This document shows, piece after piece, positions 43,396-52,476 of a stretch of 64,000 bases of DNA (its first letter is position 1; each line of letters opens with the position of its first letter). Under the pieces are notes generated by a model. The model had not been told where the DNA came from and ran no database searches. It worked only from the letters and a program-made list of their open reading frames with translations. Source of the stretch: Lutibaculum baratangense AMV1 (GTDB taxonomy: Bacteria > Pseudomonadota > Alphaproteobacteria > Rhizobiales > Tepidamorphaceae); the NCBI RefSeq assembly GCF_000496075.1, contig NZ_AWXZ01000040.1:124001-188000 (forward strand), read 5' to 3'. Made by a program: the position numbers and the translations under genes.

Positions 43396-44508
43396 CTAGC
43401 GGACGATGGTGATGCGTTCGGCGGCGCGGGTGATCGCCGTGTAGAGCCAGCGCTCGCGGGTGTCGCGGAAGGCGAAGCTCTCGTCGAAGAGGACGAGGTC
43501 GTCCCACTGCGAGCCTTGCGCCTTGTGCACGGTCAGGGCGTAGCCGTAGTCGAACTCGTCGGAGTTCCGGCGCTTCGCGAAGGGCACGTTCTCCGGCCCC
43601 TTGTCGAACAATTCCTTCAGCACGCGAATCTTGGCGGAGGGTCCCCGCGGACCCTCGTCCTCGCTCTTCACGAGCAGGTTGACCGCGGGCCCGTTCGAGA
43701 GCCCGAGCGAGGTCACGCGCCAGAGGCCGCCGTTCAGCAGCCCCTTCTCGGAGGAGTTCCTGAGGCAGACGAGCTTCTCGTCGACCTGCGGGTAGGGCTC
43801 GGTGAAGTCCTTCAGCTCGCGGATGCGCCGGTTGTACTTGTGGCGGGTGCGGTTGATGCCGAGGAGCACCTGGTCGGCCGACAGGACGGTCTCCGCGTCG
43901 ATCTCGTCACGCCCGATCACGCGGCTCGACCCGTACTCGCCGTAGTCGAGGTGCCCGCCCTCGCGCACCGTCTGCGCGAGGTCGATGATCGGGTTGTCGC
44001 GCGCCTGCCGGTGCACCTCGGTCAGCAGGATGTCGGGCTCGGCCTCGGTGAAGAAGCCACCCCCGGAGACCGGAGGCAGCTGCCCGGGATCGCCGAGCAC
44101 CAGCACCTTCGTGCCGAAGGAGAGGAGGTCGCGGCCGAGCTCCTCGTCGACCATCGAGCATTCGTCGATGATCACGAGCTCCGCCTTCGCGACCTGGCTC
44201 GTGCGGTTGAGCGAGAAGGCGGGCAGGGTCTCGCCCGTCTCGTCCTCCGTCTCCTCGCCGCGCGGCCGGTAGATCAGCGAGTGGATCGTCCGCGCGTTCG
44301 CGCAGCCCTTGTTGCGAAGCACCTGCGCGGCCTTGCCGGTGAAGGCGGCGAACAGGACGTCGCCGTCCACCCCTTCGGCGATCTGCCGGGCGAGCGTCGT
44401 CTTGCCGGTGCCGGCGTAGCCGAAGAGCCGGAAGACCTGCGAATCCTTCTCCTTCAGCCACCTGGAGACGGCCGTCATAGCCTCGTCCTGCTGGGGGGAA
44501 GGTTTCAT
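43396..44508 (-). CDS. RecD-like ATP-dependent DNA helicase
   Basis: This 370-residue SF1 helicase resembles the RecD2/Dda-like group. Walker A is FGYAGTGKTTLARQIAEG (about 29-46), Walker B LVIIDECSMVDEELGRDLL (about 104-122), motif III VLGDPGQLPPV, and the C-terminal UvrD_C_2 motif YALTVHKAQGSQWDDLVLFD with YTAITRAAERI at the end. It lacks the RecC-binding part of RecD and the N-terminal HhH domain of RecD2, so it is a short stand-alone form. ATG 44508 fits the family N-terminus KPSPQQDEAM. Confidence 0.88.
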   Translation of the reverse strand: MKPSPQQDEAMTAVSRWLKEKDSQVFRLFGYAGTGKTTLARQIAEGVDGDVLFAAFTGKAAQVLRNKGCANARTIHSLIYRPRGEETEDETGETLPAFSLNRTSQVAKAELVIIDECSMVDEELGRDLLSFGTKVLVLGDPGQLPPVSGGGFFTEAEPDILLTEVHRQARDNPIIDLAQTVREGGHLDYGEYGSSRVIGRDEIDAETVLSADQVLLGINRTRHKYNRRIRELKDFTEPYPQVDEKLVCLRNSSEKGLLNGGLWRVTSLGLSNGPAVNLLVKSEDEGPRGPSAKIRVLKELFDKGPENVPFAKRRNSDEFDYGYALTVHKAQGSQWDDLVLFDESFAFRDTRERWLYTAITRAAERITIVR

Positions 44509-44623
44509 CGGATCGTCTGTCCGCTGGGGTGGAGATGCCGGGCGGCGCCGGTGGGGAGCCGCCGGCACGGCCGCGGCGACGGGAGTATGTCCCTTCGAGG
44601 TCGAGAACGCAACGGGAACGACG

Positions 44624-45577
44624 TCAGCCCCACCACGCCTTCTCGTCGACGATGACCACGTCCGGGTCGTACATGCGCCAGTGGGCGCCCTCCGCGACGC
44701 GGGAGACCTCGGCCGCACTCGAAGCGGGCTCGGCGCCTTCCGCCAGGGAGATGTAGATCGTGCCGGAGACAGGGTGGCCCTCGTCGCGCAGTGCGACGTC
44801 GGCCCTCCTGACGAAGGGCAGGGCCTCGACCGCGCGGCAGACGTCGCCGGTGATCGGGTCCGGCGCCTGGCGCTTCGGAGTCATCGGAACCTCGTCCGCC
44901 AGGTCCTTCAGCGCCTGCACGACGTGGACGCGCCCGTCGTTGAGGACGTCGAGCGAAATGACGAGCGCCGCCACGGCGTCCGCCCACCAGAAGCCGAATC
45001 CGACCCCGACGATGCCGCCGATGCCGGCGAGCGCCGTCATCCAGTCGGCCCGCTGCATCGCGGCGTCGGCGACCAGCACCTTGTCGTGGATCGCCTCCGC
45101 GACCGGCATCTTCATTCGCCCCAGGATCACGGGCGGGACGGCGCTGTAGGCGAGGGCGGCGATCATCACCCAGCCCATCCAGATGTCATGGCCGAAGATC
45201 TCGATCGGCCCGATCGTCGGATGATCGCGGGTCAGAAGGGCGGTGGCACTGTCGTAGATCAGGTAGAGGGCGAGGATCACGACCGTGGTCGCCGCCACGA
45301 GATAGGCGATCGGGATCACCTTGTAGTAGCCGAAAGGGAAATGCTCGTCGGGCGGCTTGCGCTCGAAGCGACGGGCGATCAGGAAGGCGGCCGCCGGGAC
45401 GAGGCCGAGAATGTCCTCGATCCAGGCCGCCCGCATCGCCTGCGAGCTGCCCATGGCGAAGGCCATGACGAGGATGATGGTCGTCATGAAGAACAGCGTC
45501 GCCCATTCGAGCCGATGCGCCCGCCGGAGTTGGCGCGCCTGCTCCTCCGGCCACACGAAGGGCTGGCGCAGCTTCAT
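44624..45577 (-). CDS. Cation diffusion facilitator family transporter
   Basis: The 317-residue protein has six predicted spans (about 27-230) and a C-terminal cytoplasmic domain (about 240-317), the CDF layout for divalent metal efflux. Acidic and His residues occur where the metal site is expected: AAWIEDILGL in span 2 and ADAAMQRADW before and in span 5. The ATG overlaps the final stop of the broken solute-binding gene by ATGA. The metal is not predictable. The ribosome site is weak, consistent with coupling to the upstream gene. Confidence 0.85.
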   Translation of the reverse strand: MKLRQPFVWPEEQARQLRRAHRLEWATLFFMTTIILVMAFAMGSSQAMRAAWIEDILGLVPAAAFLIARRFERKPPDEHFPFGYYKVIPIAYLVAATTVVILALYLIYDSATALLTRDHPTIGPIEIFGHDIWMGWVMIAALAYSAVPPVILGRMKMPVAEAIHDKVLVADAAMQRADWMTALAGIGGIVGVGFGFWWADAVAALVISLDVLNDGRVHVVQALKDLADEVPMTPKRQAPDPITGDVCRAVEALPFVRRADVALRDEGHPVSGTIYISLAEGAEPASSAAEVSRVAEGAHWRMYDPDVVIVDEKAWWG

Positions 45578-46284
45578 CGCGTGTCCGTCAGGAGGCGTGC
45601 ATGAAGTTCGCCCTTGTTGGCCTTCAGGAAGCGTTCGAGCGACATGAGCCAGGCGTTCTCCCCCTTCCCGACGGCCAGGACGTGCTTCCGCGTCGACAGC
45701 GTCTCGACCGTCCTGTCGCTCGGCGCCACCTGTCAGGAGGGCTTGACCTCGAGCGAGGCCGTGCTCCCCGCCATATCGGGTGCGACCGGCACACCGCCGG
45801 CGGCGCGGACCGCCGCCGCCTCGACGGTGCCCGGCGAAACCGCGACCGTGTTTCCCTCGACGCGTTCCGGGCCGCCGCTTCCCGGCGCGACAGCGACGAG
45901 CGCCGTCTCGAGGTAGGGGCGGGTCAGCGCGACGCGGTCGCCCCAGGCGCTGTCCTGCGTGAGGCCGCCGACGACCAGATGGATGCGCCGCGCCTCCAAT
46001 GCCTCCAGCACCTCCTCCGGCGTGCCCCGGATCCACTCCACCTCCGCGTCGAGCGATGCCGCGAAGGCCGCCGCCAGCTCGACCTCCAACCCCTGTGGCA
46101 CCCCGTCCTCGATTGCGACCCAAGGGCTTGCCTCGATGAGGCCCACCTCGATCGTGCCGCCCCGCGCCGACTGGAGCGTGCCGTCCGGATCCCGGGGGAA
46201 CTCGTCGCAGGCGGAGAGGGGCATGGCCAGAACACAGGCGAAAGCGATGGCCGGCAGACGGCGGTGAGGCGGAGGTCGGCGCAT
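45574..46284 (-). pseudogene. Solute-binding protein gene with an in-frame TGA
   Basis: The encoded protein is a periplasmic family-3-type binding protein: lipoprotein-like signal (AIAFACVLAMPLSACDEF, lipobox Cys at about 26), GTIEVGLIEASPWVAIEDGV, then QGLEVELAAAFAASLDAEVE. After residue 183 a TGA (45733-45735) interrupts the frame, but the same frame continues for 52 more residues (ending with the binding-protein-like HVLAVGKGENAWLMSLERFL) to a TGA overlapping the CDF start. One base change (TGA from TGG) would explain it. It could be a pseudogene, a sequencing error or a read-through gene. No ABC permease or ATPase is adjacent. Confidence 0.7.
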
Positions 46285-46473
46285 GTCGGATGCCTCGGAG
46301 GGGACGACCGGCGCGGCATCACGCCGTTTCACCGGTCCGTCCTGCACCAAATGGCGTGCCGCCTCGACATGTTCCCGAAGCCGCTGCGGTGCGCCGAAGA
46401 TCCGCGATGGACCGGCCGGCCTATTCGGGGCACCCTCGACGCACGCTCTCCCGACGCGAGGTGCCGCAACGCC

Positions 46474-46857
46474 ATGTCCTTTCTCGGCTTCTTCGGCTTT
46501 CTCGGCCGCAGCCACGACCTTCGCCAACTCGACGCCGCGCTGCGGGCCTTCGACCTTCATCCGCGCATCGTGCCGGAAGCGGTCAAGCTCGCGCTCCTGA
46601 GGCTCGTGAAGGACACCCCGCAGGGCGACGACTTCCGGCCGGCCGCCTCGCTCCTCGCCTACTGCATGCTCGGGCCGCAGGGCTTCGCCCATGCAAACGG
46701 GGAGGAGGCGACGCTGGAGCAGGAAGCGCGCATCGAGCGGGCGTTGGCGGCGGGGCAGGGGACGGATGCGGAGATCGTGCTGCTCGCGCTTCACGCCAAG
46801 GTCGTCCAGCCGAGCGTGGTCGACCTCTTCGACCTGCGCAGCGAGCAGAGCGGATGA
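46474..46857 (+). CDS. Conserved hypothetical protein
   Basis: I do not recognise a family for this 127-residue protein. It starts MSFLGFFGFLGRSHDLRQLD and is otherwise helical, with DLHPRIVPEAVKLALLRLVK and AASLLAYCMLGPQGFAHANG, then an acidic helix and VVDLFDLRS. There is no signal peptide or membrane span. Codon use resembles the neighbours. No convincing ribosome site is seen; AGG lies 11 bases upstream. It is divergent from the solute-binding gene with a 189-base gap that holds nothing else. Confidence 0.65.
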   Translation: MSFLGFFGFLGRSHDLRQLDAALRAFDLHPRIVPEAVKLALLRLVKDTPQGDDFRPAASLLAYCMLGPQGFAHANGEEATLEQEARIERALAAGQGTDAEIVLLALHAKVVQPSVVDLFDLRSEQSG

Positions 46858-46914
46858 GGAAAGGTTGGGAGCCGGTTCTCAGCCGGCATCCCGCTCTCAC
46901 CTGCCGATTTGGCC

Positions 46915-48156
46915 TCAGGCGGCGGCCGGCGCCGTCGTGGGCCCGCGCGTCCGCCAGAGCACGAACAGCATGATCGCCACGTTCACGAGGTTGAACGCGA
47001 TGCCGTTCAGGAAGGCCGCCTGGTAGGAGGCCGTCAGGTCGTAGATCGCGCCCGACATCCAGCCGCCGAGCGCCATGCCCATGACGGTGGACATCAGCAC
47101 GAGCCCGACCCGCTGCCCTGCCTCGCGGGCCGGCAGGTATTCCCGCACGATGATCGCGTAGCACGGCACGATGCCGCCCTGCGCGAGCCCGAAGATCAGC
47201 GACACGACGTAGAGCGAGGCCAGCCCGTCGAACGGGATGTAGAAGAGGAGGGCCAGGAACTGGAGGACCGAGCCTATGAGCAGCGTGCGCACGCCGCCGA
47301 TCAGGTCGGCGACGAACCCCGACAGGATCCGGCTCGCGACCCCTCCCAGCAGCATCAGCGACAGCATCTGCGCGCCCACCGCCACGCCGTATCCGAGATC
47401 GGCGGAATAGGCGACGATATGGACCTGCGGCATCGACATGGCGACGCAACAGCCGACGCCCGCCGCCACGAGCAGCCATTGCAGCGTCCGCGGCGAGAGG
47501 TCGATCGCCTGCCTCGGCGGAACCGGCACAGCGCCCGCGGCCGAGACATGCAGCGGCCGCCGGCGCAGCGCCAGCGCGAGCGGAATCATGACCGACACGC
47601 AGACGATGGCGATGACGAGATAGGCGCTGCGCCAGCCATCCGCGGCGAGGACGTCCTTCAGGGCCATCGGCCAGACGACCCCGGCGAGATAGTTGCCGCT
47701 CGCCGTGATCGCCACCGCGAAGCCGCGCTGCCGGTCGAACCAGTGCGAGATGTCCGCAATCAGCGGGGCGAAGGTCGCGGATGCGCCGAGGCCGATGAGG
47801 CCGGCGTGCAGGACCGCGAACTGCCACAGCCCTTCCGAGACGGCCGCCAGCGCATAGCCCGCACCGAGCGCCACTGCCGCGCCGACGATGCAGACCGTGA
47901 TGCCGAACCGGTCGACCGCGCGGCCGAGCAGCAGGTTGCCGACGGCGAAGCCGATCATCGTCGCGGTGTAGGCGAGCGAGGCGTCTCCCCGGTCGACCGC
48001 GAATTCCGCCTGGACCTCCGGCAGGACGAGGATGACCGACCAGAGCCCGACATTGCCGACGGTCGCGAGAACGAGCGATGCCACGAGCCGCGCCCAGGAA
48101 TAGCGGCCGTCGAGGACCGTTTCGCGTTCGCCGTACTCCAGCTGCGCCTGCGCCAC
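46915..48156 (-). CDS. MFS transporter
   Basis: The 413-residue protein has twelve predicted spans with a central loop (about 190-215) and MFS signatures: motif A-like GNLLLGRAVDRFGITVCIVG after span 2 and GVASRILSGFVADLIGGVRT in the second half. It resembles oxalate/formate-antiporter-like (OFA) or monocarboxylate MFS proteins. The start is uncertain: GTG 48156 with AGAGG upstream gives a normal MFS N-terminus, whereas ATG 48243 adds 29 polar residues. The substrate is unknown. Confidence 0.85.
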   Translation of the reverse strand: MAQAQLEYGERETVLDGRYSWARLVASLVLATVGNVGLWSVILVLPEVQAEFAVDRGDASLAYTATMIGFAVGNLLLGRAVDRFGITVCIVGAAVALGAGYALAAVSEGLWQFAVLHAGLIGLGASATFAPLIADISHWFDRQRGFAVAITASGNYLAGVVWPMALKDVLAADGWRSAYLVIAIVCVSVMIPLALALRRRPLHVSAAGAVPVPPRQAIDLSPRTLQWLLVAAGVGCCVAMSMPQVHIVAYSADLGYGVAVGAQMLSLMLLGGVASRILSGFVADLIGGVRTLLIGSVLQFLALLFYIPFDGLASLYVVSLIFGLAQGGIVPCYAIIVREYLPAREAGQRVGLVLMSTVMGMALGGWMSGAIYDLTASYQAAFLNGIAFNLVNVAIMLFVLWRTRGPTTAPAAA

Positions 48157-48313
48157 GTTGCCTCTCGCCACTTCCTCTCCAGCACTGCCTATACTCTCCT
48201 GGCAGCCCGGTACATCCGCACCACTGACATCGCATGTCACCATTGCGGCTGGCGCGCACCCTCCTTAGACCTCTGCCGGTCCCCCTGCGAACCCCGTCCC
48301 GCGGCCACCGATC

Positions 48314-50764
48314 ATGCTTCCCGTCGACGCCATCCTTCCCGAGCTTCTCACGACGCTCGACGCGCACAGCCGGGCGGTCCTCATTGCGCCGCCGGGCGCC
48401 GGCAAGACGACGGGCGTGCCGCCGGTGCTGCTGGACGCCGCCTGGCGGCGCGACGGCCGGATCATCGTCGTCGAGCCCCGGCGGCTCGCGGCCCGTGCCG
48501 CCGCCGCCCGCATCGCCGCGCTGCGCGGCGAGGAGGTGGGCCGGACCGTCGGCTACCGCGTCAGGAACGACACGACGATCTCGGCGGTCACGCGCATCGA
48601 ACTCGTGACGGCGGGCGTCTTCGTCCGGATGATCCTCGACGATCCGGGGCTCGACGGCATCGCCGCGATCCTCTTCGACGAGGTGCACGAGCGCGCGCTC
48701 GACGTGGATCTGGGCCTCGCGCTCGCTCTGGAGGCGCAGGGCGCGTTGCGCGAGGACCTGAGGCTTCTCGCCATGTCCGCGACCCTCGACGGGCGGCGCT
48801 TCGTCGATCTCTTCGGCGGTGCCCCGGTCGTGGAGAGCGAGGGGCGGCTTCATGCCGTGGAGACGAGCTATCTCGGAAGCGAGCCCGGGGCCCGCGTCGA
48901 GGATCGCGTCGCACGGGCGGTCCTGAAGGGGCTCGCGGAGGAGGAGGGCTCGATTCTCGCCTTCCTGCCGGGACAGGGGGAAATTTCCCGCACGGTCGAA
49001 CGCCTGGCGGAGAGGCTGCCGGCCGACACCGATCTCGCGCCGCTCTACGGCGCGCTCGATGCCCGGGCACAGGACCTAGCCATCCGTCCGGCAGCGCCCG
49101 GCCGGCGCAAGGTGGTGCTCGCGACCTCGATCGCCGAGACGTCGCTGACGATCGAGGGCGTGCGGCTCGTGGTCGATTCGGGCCTCTCCCGCCGCCCCCG
49201 CTACGAGCCGGGCTCGGGCCTCACGCGGCTCGAGACGGTGCGGGCGTCGCGCGCCGCCGCCGACCAGCGCAGGGGCCGCGCCGGGCGCACGGAACCGGGC
49301 GTCTGCTACCGTCTCTGGGACGAGCCGCAGACGGCCTCGCTCCAGCCCTTCGACACGCCGGAGATCCTCGCCGCCGACCTCGCGGATCTCGCGCTCACGC
49401 TCCTCGCCTGGGGCGCGGCGGATCCGTCGGTGCTTCGCTGGCTGGACGCGCCGCCGGCCGCCGCCTACGCCGAGGCGCTCGACCTGCTGACCCGCCTCGG
49501 CGCGCGGGATAAAGCGGGCGGCCTCACCTCCCACGGCCGCAGGCTCGCCGAGCTGCCGCTTCCCCCGCGGCTCGCCCACATGCTGCTTCAGGGCGCGGCC
49601 TCCCGAGAGGGACGGCTGGCGGCGGACATCGCCGCCATCCTCTCCGAGCCCGGTCTCGGCGGACGCGACACCGATCTTCCCGCCCGACTCGAGAGCTTCC
49701 GCCGCGATCGCGGCCCCCGCGCGAGGGCCTCGCGCGACGCCGCCGCCCGCTGGGCGGCGATGGCGGAACGGCTGACGGCGCGGGATGACGCCCTGCCGCA
49801 GCCGCCCGACGCGGCCACGCTGCTGGCGCTCGCCTATCCCGAGCGGCTGGCGCAGCAGCGGGGCGGGCGCGGCCGCTTCCGCATGGCGAACGGCAGCGGC
49901 GCAAGGCTCGACGGGGGGGATCCGCTCGCCGATGCCCAGTTCCTGGCGATCGGCGAGGTGCAGGGGGGCGGACCGGACGGCCGCATCCTGCTCGCCGCCC
50001 GCACGGACCGGGAGACGATCGAGGCGGTGTTCGCCGACCGCATCGTGGAGGAGGAGCGGCTGGACTACGACAGCGCCGCGGACGGGCTGCGCGCGGTCCG
50101 CCTGCGCCGGCTCGACGCCCTCGTGCTCCGCGAAACACCGATCGAGGTGCCGCGCGACGAGCGGGCTGCGATGCTCCTCGCCGACGCGGTGGCGCGGCGC
50201 GGGCTCGCCTCCCTCCCCTGGCCGGAGGACATCGCCCGGCTGCGCGAGCGCGTGGGCTTTCTCCGCCGCCACGACCCGAGCTGGCCTGACCTGTCGGACG
50301 AGGCGCTGGTCCGGCGCCGCGAGGAATGGCTCCTGCCCATGCTTCAGGGCAAGAGGCGGCTCGGCGATCCCGGCCCCCGGGACATCCGCGACGCGTTCGC
50401 GGCACTCCTGCCATGGGCGCGCATGGCGGAGCTCGACCGGCTCGCGCCGCCACGCTTCGAGGCGCCCTCCGGCACGAGCGCCGCGATCGACTATGCGGGG
50501 GAGGAGCCGGTCGTCCGCATCCGCGTGCAGAACCTCTTCGGGCTGGCGACCCATCCGGGCGTCATGGACGGCCGCGTGCCGATCCTCCTCGAGCTCCTGT
50601 CGCCGGCGCAGCGGCCGCTCCAGGTCACGCGTGACCTGCCGGGCTTCTGGGCCGGCAGCTGGCGCGACGTGCGCGCCGACATGCGCGGCCGCTACCCCAA
50701 GCACGCCTGGCCGGAGGATCCGGCCACCGCGGCGCCGCTCAAGGGCACGAAGCGGCAGGGCTGA
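48314..50764 (+). CDS. hrpB: ATP-dependent helicase HrpB
   Basis: HrpB is a DEAH/RHA-type helicase of proteobacteria with an uncertain RNA-related role. The 816 residues show Walker A APPGAGKTTGVPPVLLD (about 26-42), a DEVH box in ILFDEVHERALDVDLGLAL (about 119-137), the SAT motif LAMSATLDG, motif V ATSIAETSLTIEGV and motif VI QRRGRAGRTEPGVCYRLWDE. The C-terminal HrpB-specific domain (about 680-800) with VRIRVQNLFGLATHPGVMDG is present. Length is normal. Confidence 0.95.
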   Translation: MLPVDAILPELLTTLDAHSRAVLIAPPGAGKTTGVPPVLLDAAWRRDGRIIVVEPRRLAARAAAARIAALRGEEVGRTVGYRVRNDTTISAVTRIELVTAGVFVRMILDDPGLDGIAAILFDEVHERALDVDLGLALALEAQGALREDLRLLAMSATLDGRRFVDLFGGAPVVESEGRLHAVETSYLGSEPGARVEDRVARAVLKGLAEEEGSILAFLPGQGEISRTVERLAERLPADTDLAPLYGALDARAQDLAIRPAAPGRRKVVLATSIAETSLTIEGVRLVVDSGLSRRPRYEPGSGLTRLETVRASRAAADQRRGRAGRTEPGVCYRLWDEPQTASLQPFDTPEILAADLADLALTLLAWGAADPSVLRWLDAPPAAAYAEALDLLTRLGARDKAGGLTSHGRRLAELPLPPRLAHMLLQGAASREGRLAADIAAILSEPGLGGRDTDLPARLESFRRDRGPRARASRDAAARWAAMAERLTARDDALPQPPDAATLLALAYPERLAQQRGGRGRFRMANGSGARLDGGDPLADAQFLAIGEVQGGGPDGRILLAARTDRETIEAVFADRIVEEERLDYDSAADGLRAVRLRRLDALVLRETPIEVPRDERAAMLLADAVARRGLASLPWPEDIARLRERVGFLRRHDPSWPDLSDEALVRRREEWLLPMLQGKRRLGDPGPRDIRDAFAALLPWARMAELDRLAPPRFEAPSGTSAAIDYAGEEPVVRIRVQNLFGLATHPGVMDGRVPILLELLSPAQRPLQVTRDLPGFWAGSWRDVRADMRGRYPKHAWPEDPATAAPLKGTKRQG

Positions 50765-50897
50765 GGGTGGCAGCGCCACATTCGCCCGGTATCCGGAGAC
50801 GATTCTCTCGTTTTCATCCGATCGGGACGCCGGGCGAGGGCGGATTTTAACGTTTTGCGGGAATTGTCCGTCTTGAACAACGCGACGAGTCCTCTCC

Positions 50898-52073
50898 ATG
50901 ACCGAGACCGGCGGCCACTGGTCCATCGGCGTCGATCCGGCCACCATGCTGGCCGCGAACGCGCTGATCCTGCTCATCATGTCGGTCGTCTTCTTCATCG
51001 CTTGGCGTGGCCAGCGCGACGAGAAGACGTGGCTCTCATGGCTCGCCTCGAACCTGGTCCTGGCGGCGGCGGTGGGGCTCTTCGTCCTGGTTCCGCCGGG
51101 GCATCTCGATCCCCTCATCTTCCTGCCGAACTGCCTGCAGGTCCTCGGTGTCGGGCTGCGCTGGCGCGCCGCGCGGTGCTTCAATCGGCGGACGACACCG
51201 GTGCTCTTCATCGTCCTGCCGGTCGCGCTCACGGGTTCGATCTACGTGGTGAAGCCCTTCATCCCGTTTGCGGACCTCTATGCCCTCGTCAACGCGATCG
51301 TGGCCGCGCAGCTCGTCGCCATCGCCTGGGAATACTGGCGCGATCGTCACGACGGCCTGCGCTCGCGCTATGGCCTCGTCGCCGCCTACGGCCTCGTCGC
51401 CATGTCCTGCTCGGCCAGGGTGATCCAGGGCCTGACGCTCGACCGCACGGTCGTCGATCTGCCGCACGATCCGCTCCTCGAGGTCCATGTGATGGTGGCC
51501 CTGATCCTGACCGTCGCCGGCGGCGCCTTCGCCCTGTCGCTCGCCTACGAGCGCAACTCGCGGGAGCTGAAGCGCCTCGCGATGTGCGACGCGCTGACCG
51601 GCCTCTGCAACCGCCGGGCCTTCGACGACGCTATGCGGCGAGAGCTCGCGAACCTGCCCCGCCGCAACTTCGCGCTTCTCCTCGTCGACATCGACCGGTT
51701 CAAGGACGTCAACGACCGCTACGGCCATGGCGCCGGCGACGAGGCCCTGCGCACATGCGCCGGCGTGTTCGCCGCGTCGGTCCGGCCGGGCGACCTGGTG
51801 GCCCGTATCGGAGGCGAGGAGTTCGCCTTCCTGCTGCCGGGCATCGCCGCCGCCGATGCGATGGCCATGGCGGAGAGGTTGCGGGGGCAGGTCGAGGCGA
51901 CGGAGATCGTGGCGGGAGAGCACCGGTTCACCGTCACCCTGAGCGCGGGCCTGTTCCACGGGCGCGGCGGCGCCGGCGACTTCGACGCGGTCATGCAGGC
52001 GGCCGACCGCAGCCTCTATGCCGCCAAGCATGGCGGGCGCAACTGCGTGGCGTCGTCATCGCTCGCCGCCTGA
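50898..52073 (+). CDS. Membrane diguanylate cyclase (GGDEF)
   Basis: This 391-residue inner-membrane enzyme makes c-di-GMP. The N-terminal half has about six spans (15-225). The GGDEF domain (about 235-385) starts with LAMCDALTGLCNRRAFDDAM and has an active GGEEF (305-309) with an intact inhibitory I-site RPGD five residues before it, so product inhibition is expected. It is followed after 403 bases by a second c-di-GMP gene. No sensor domain beyond the membrane part is recognised. Confidence 0.93.
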   Translation: MTETGGHWSIGVDPATMLAANALILLIMSVVFFIAWRGQRDEKTWLSWLASNLVLAAAVGLFVLVPPGHLDPLIFLPNCLQVLGVGLRWRAARCFNRRTTPVLFIVLPVALTGSIYVVKPFIPFADLYALVNAIVAAQLVAIAWEYWRDRHDGLRSRYGLVAAYGLVAMSCSARVIQGLTLDRTVVDLPHDPLLEVHVMVALILTVAGGAFALSLAYERNSRELKRLAMCDALTGLCNRRAFDDAMRRELANLPRRNFALLLVDIDRFKDVNDRYGHGAGDEALRTCAGVFAASVRPGDLVARIGGEEFAFLLPGIAAADAMAMAERLRGQVEATEIVAGEHRFTVTLSAGLFHGRGGAGDFDAVMQAADRSLYAAKHGGRNCVASSSLAA

Positions 52074-52476
52074 ACGTGGAGCCTCGGTCAGAAGCTCTCC
52101 CGCGGCGCGGCGCCGGGTAAGGCTCGCTTAAGTTCCGCATGAAACAGTCGGCTCGAGTTGAGCAGCGGACGGTTCCACAACTGGCGGGTTCCACAACTGA
52201 TGTGCAGAGTCGGTCCCCAGAAGGGGATGCGCGAGACCGCCAGAAGGGCGGTGCTTGCCGGGCTCGCCACCGACCTGTCGCTTCCACCAGTGACGGTGCA
52301 GGCGCGCGATGTGGCGAAGGACAGCGCCGTGACGGCGGTGGCCGAGGTCGCGGCGGTCGGGCGCGGGCGAGATGCCCGTTCCCCGGCGGGCGACATCGGG
52401 GCCTTGTGCGTCGGGGTCCCCGGGAGCGTTCGCTTCCGGATCGCGGCCGTATGATCTCGAACTGCGGCGCCCATCA
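52074..52476. other. Intergenic region between two c-di-GMP genes
   Basis: This 403-base gap has open frames on both strands, but none has family similarity, convincing codon use or a ribosome site, so I annotate no gene. It contains the GGTTCCACAACTG direct repeat listed separately. Confidence 0.5.
52171..52199 (+). repeat. Tandem direct repeat GGTTCCACAACTG
   Basis: The 13-base word occurs at 52171-52183 and 52187-52199 with a 16-bp period, about 280 bp upstream of the GGDEF-EAL gene. The spacing is close to 1.5 helical turns. It may be a regulator-binding pair or a small slippage duplication. Confidence 0.5.

Noticed and set aside
45574-46284. Frameshift in the solute-binding gene
   Set aside because: Both halves are in the same reading frame; a single stop codon explains the break.
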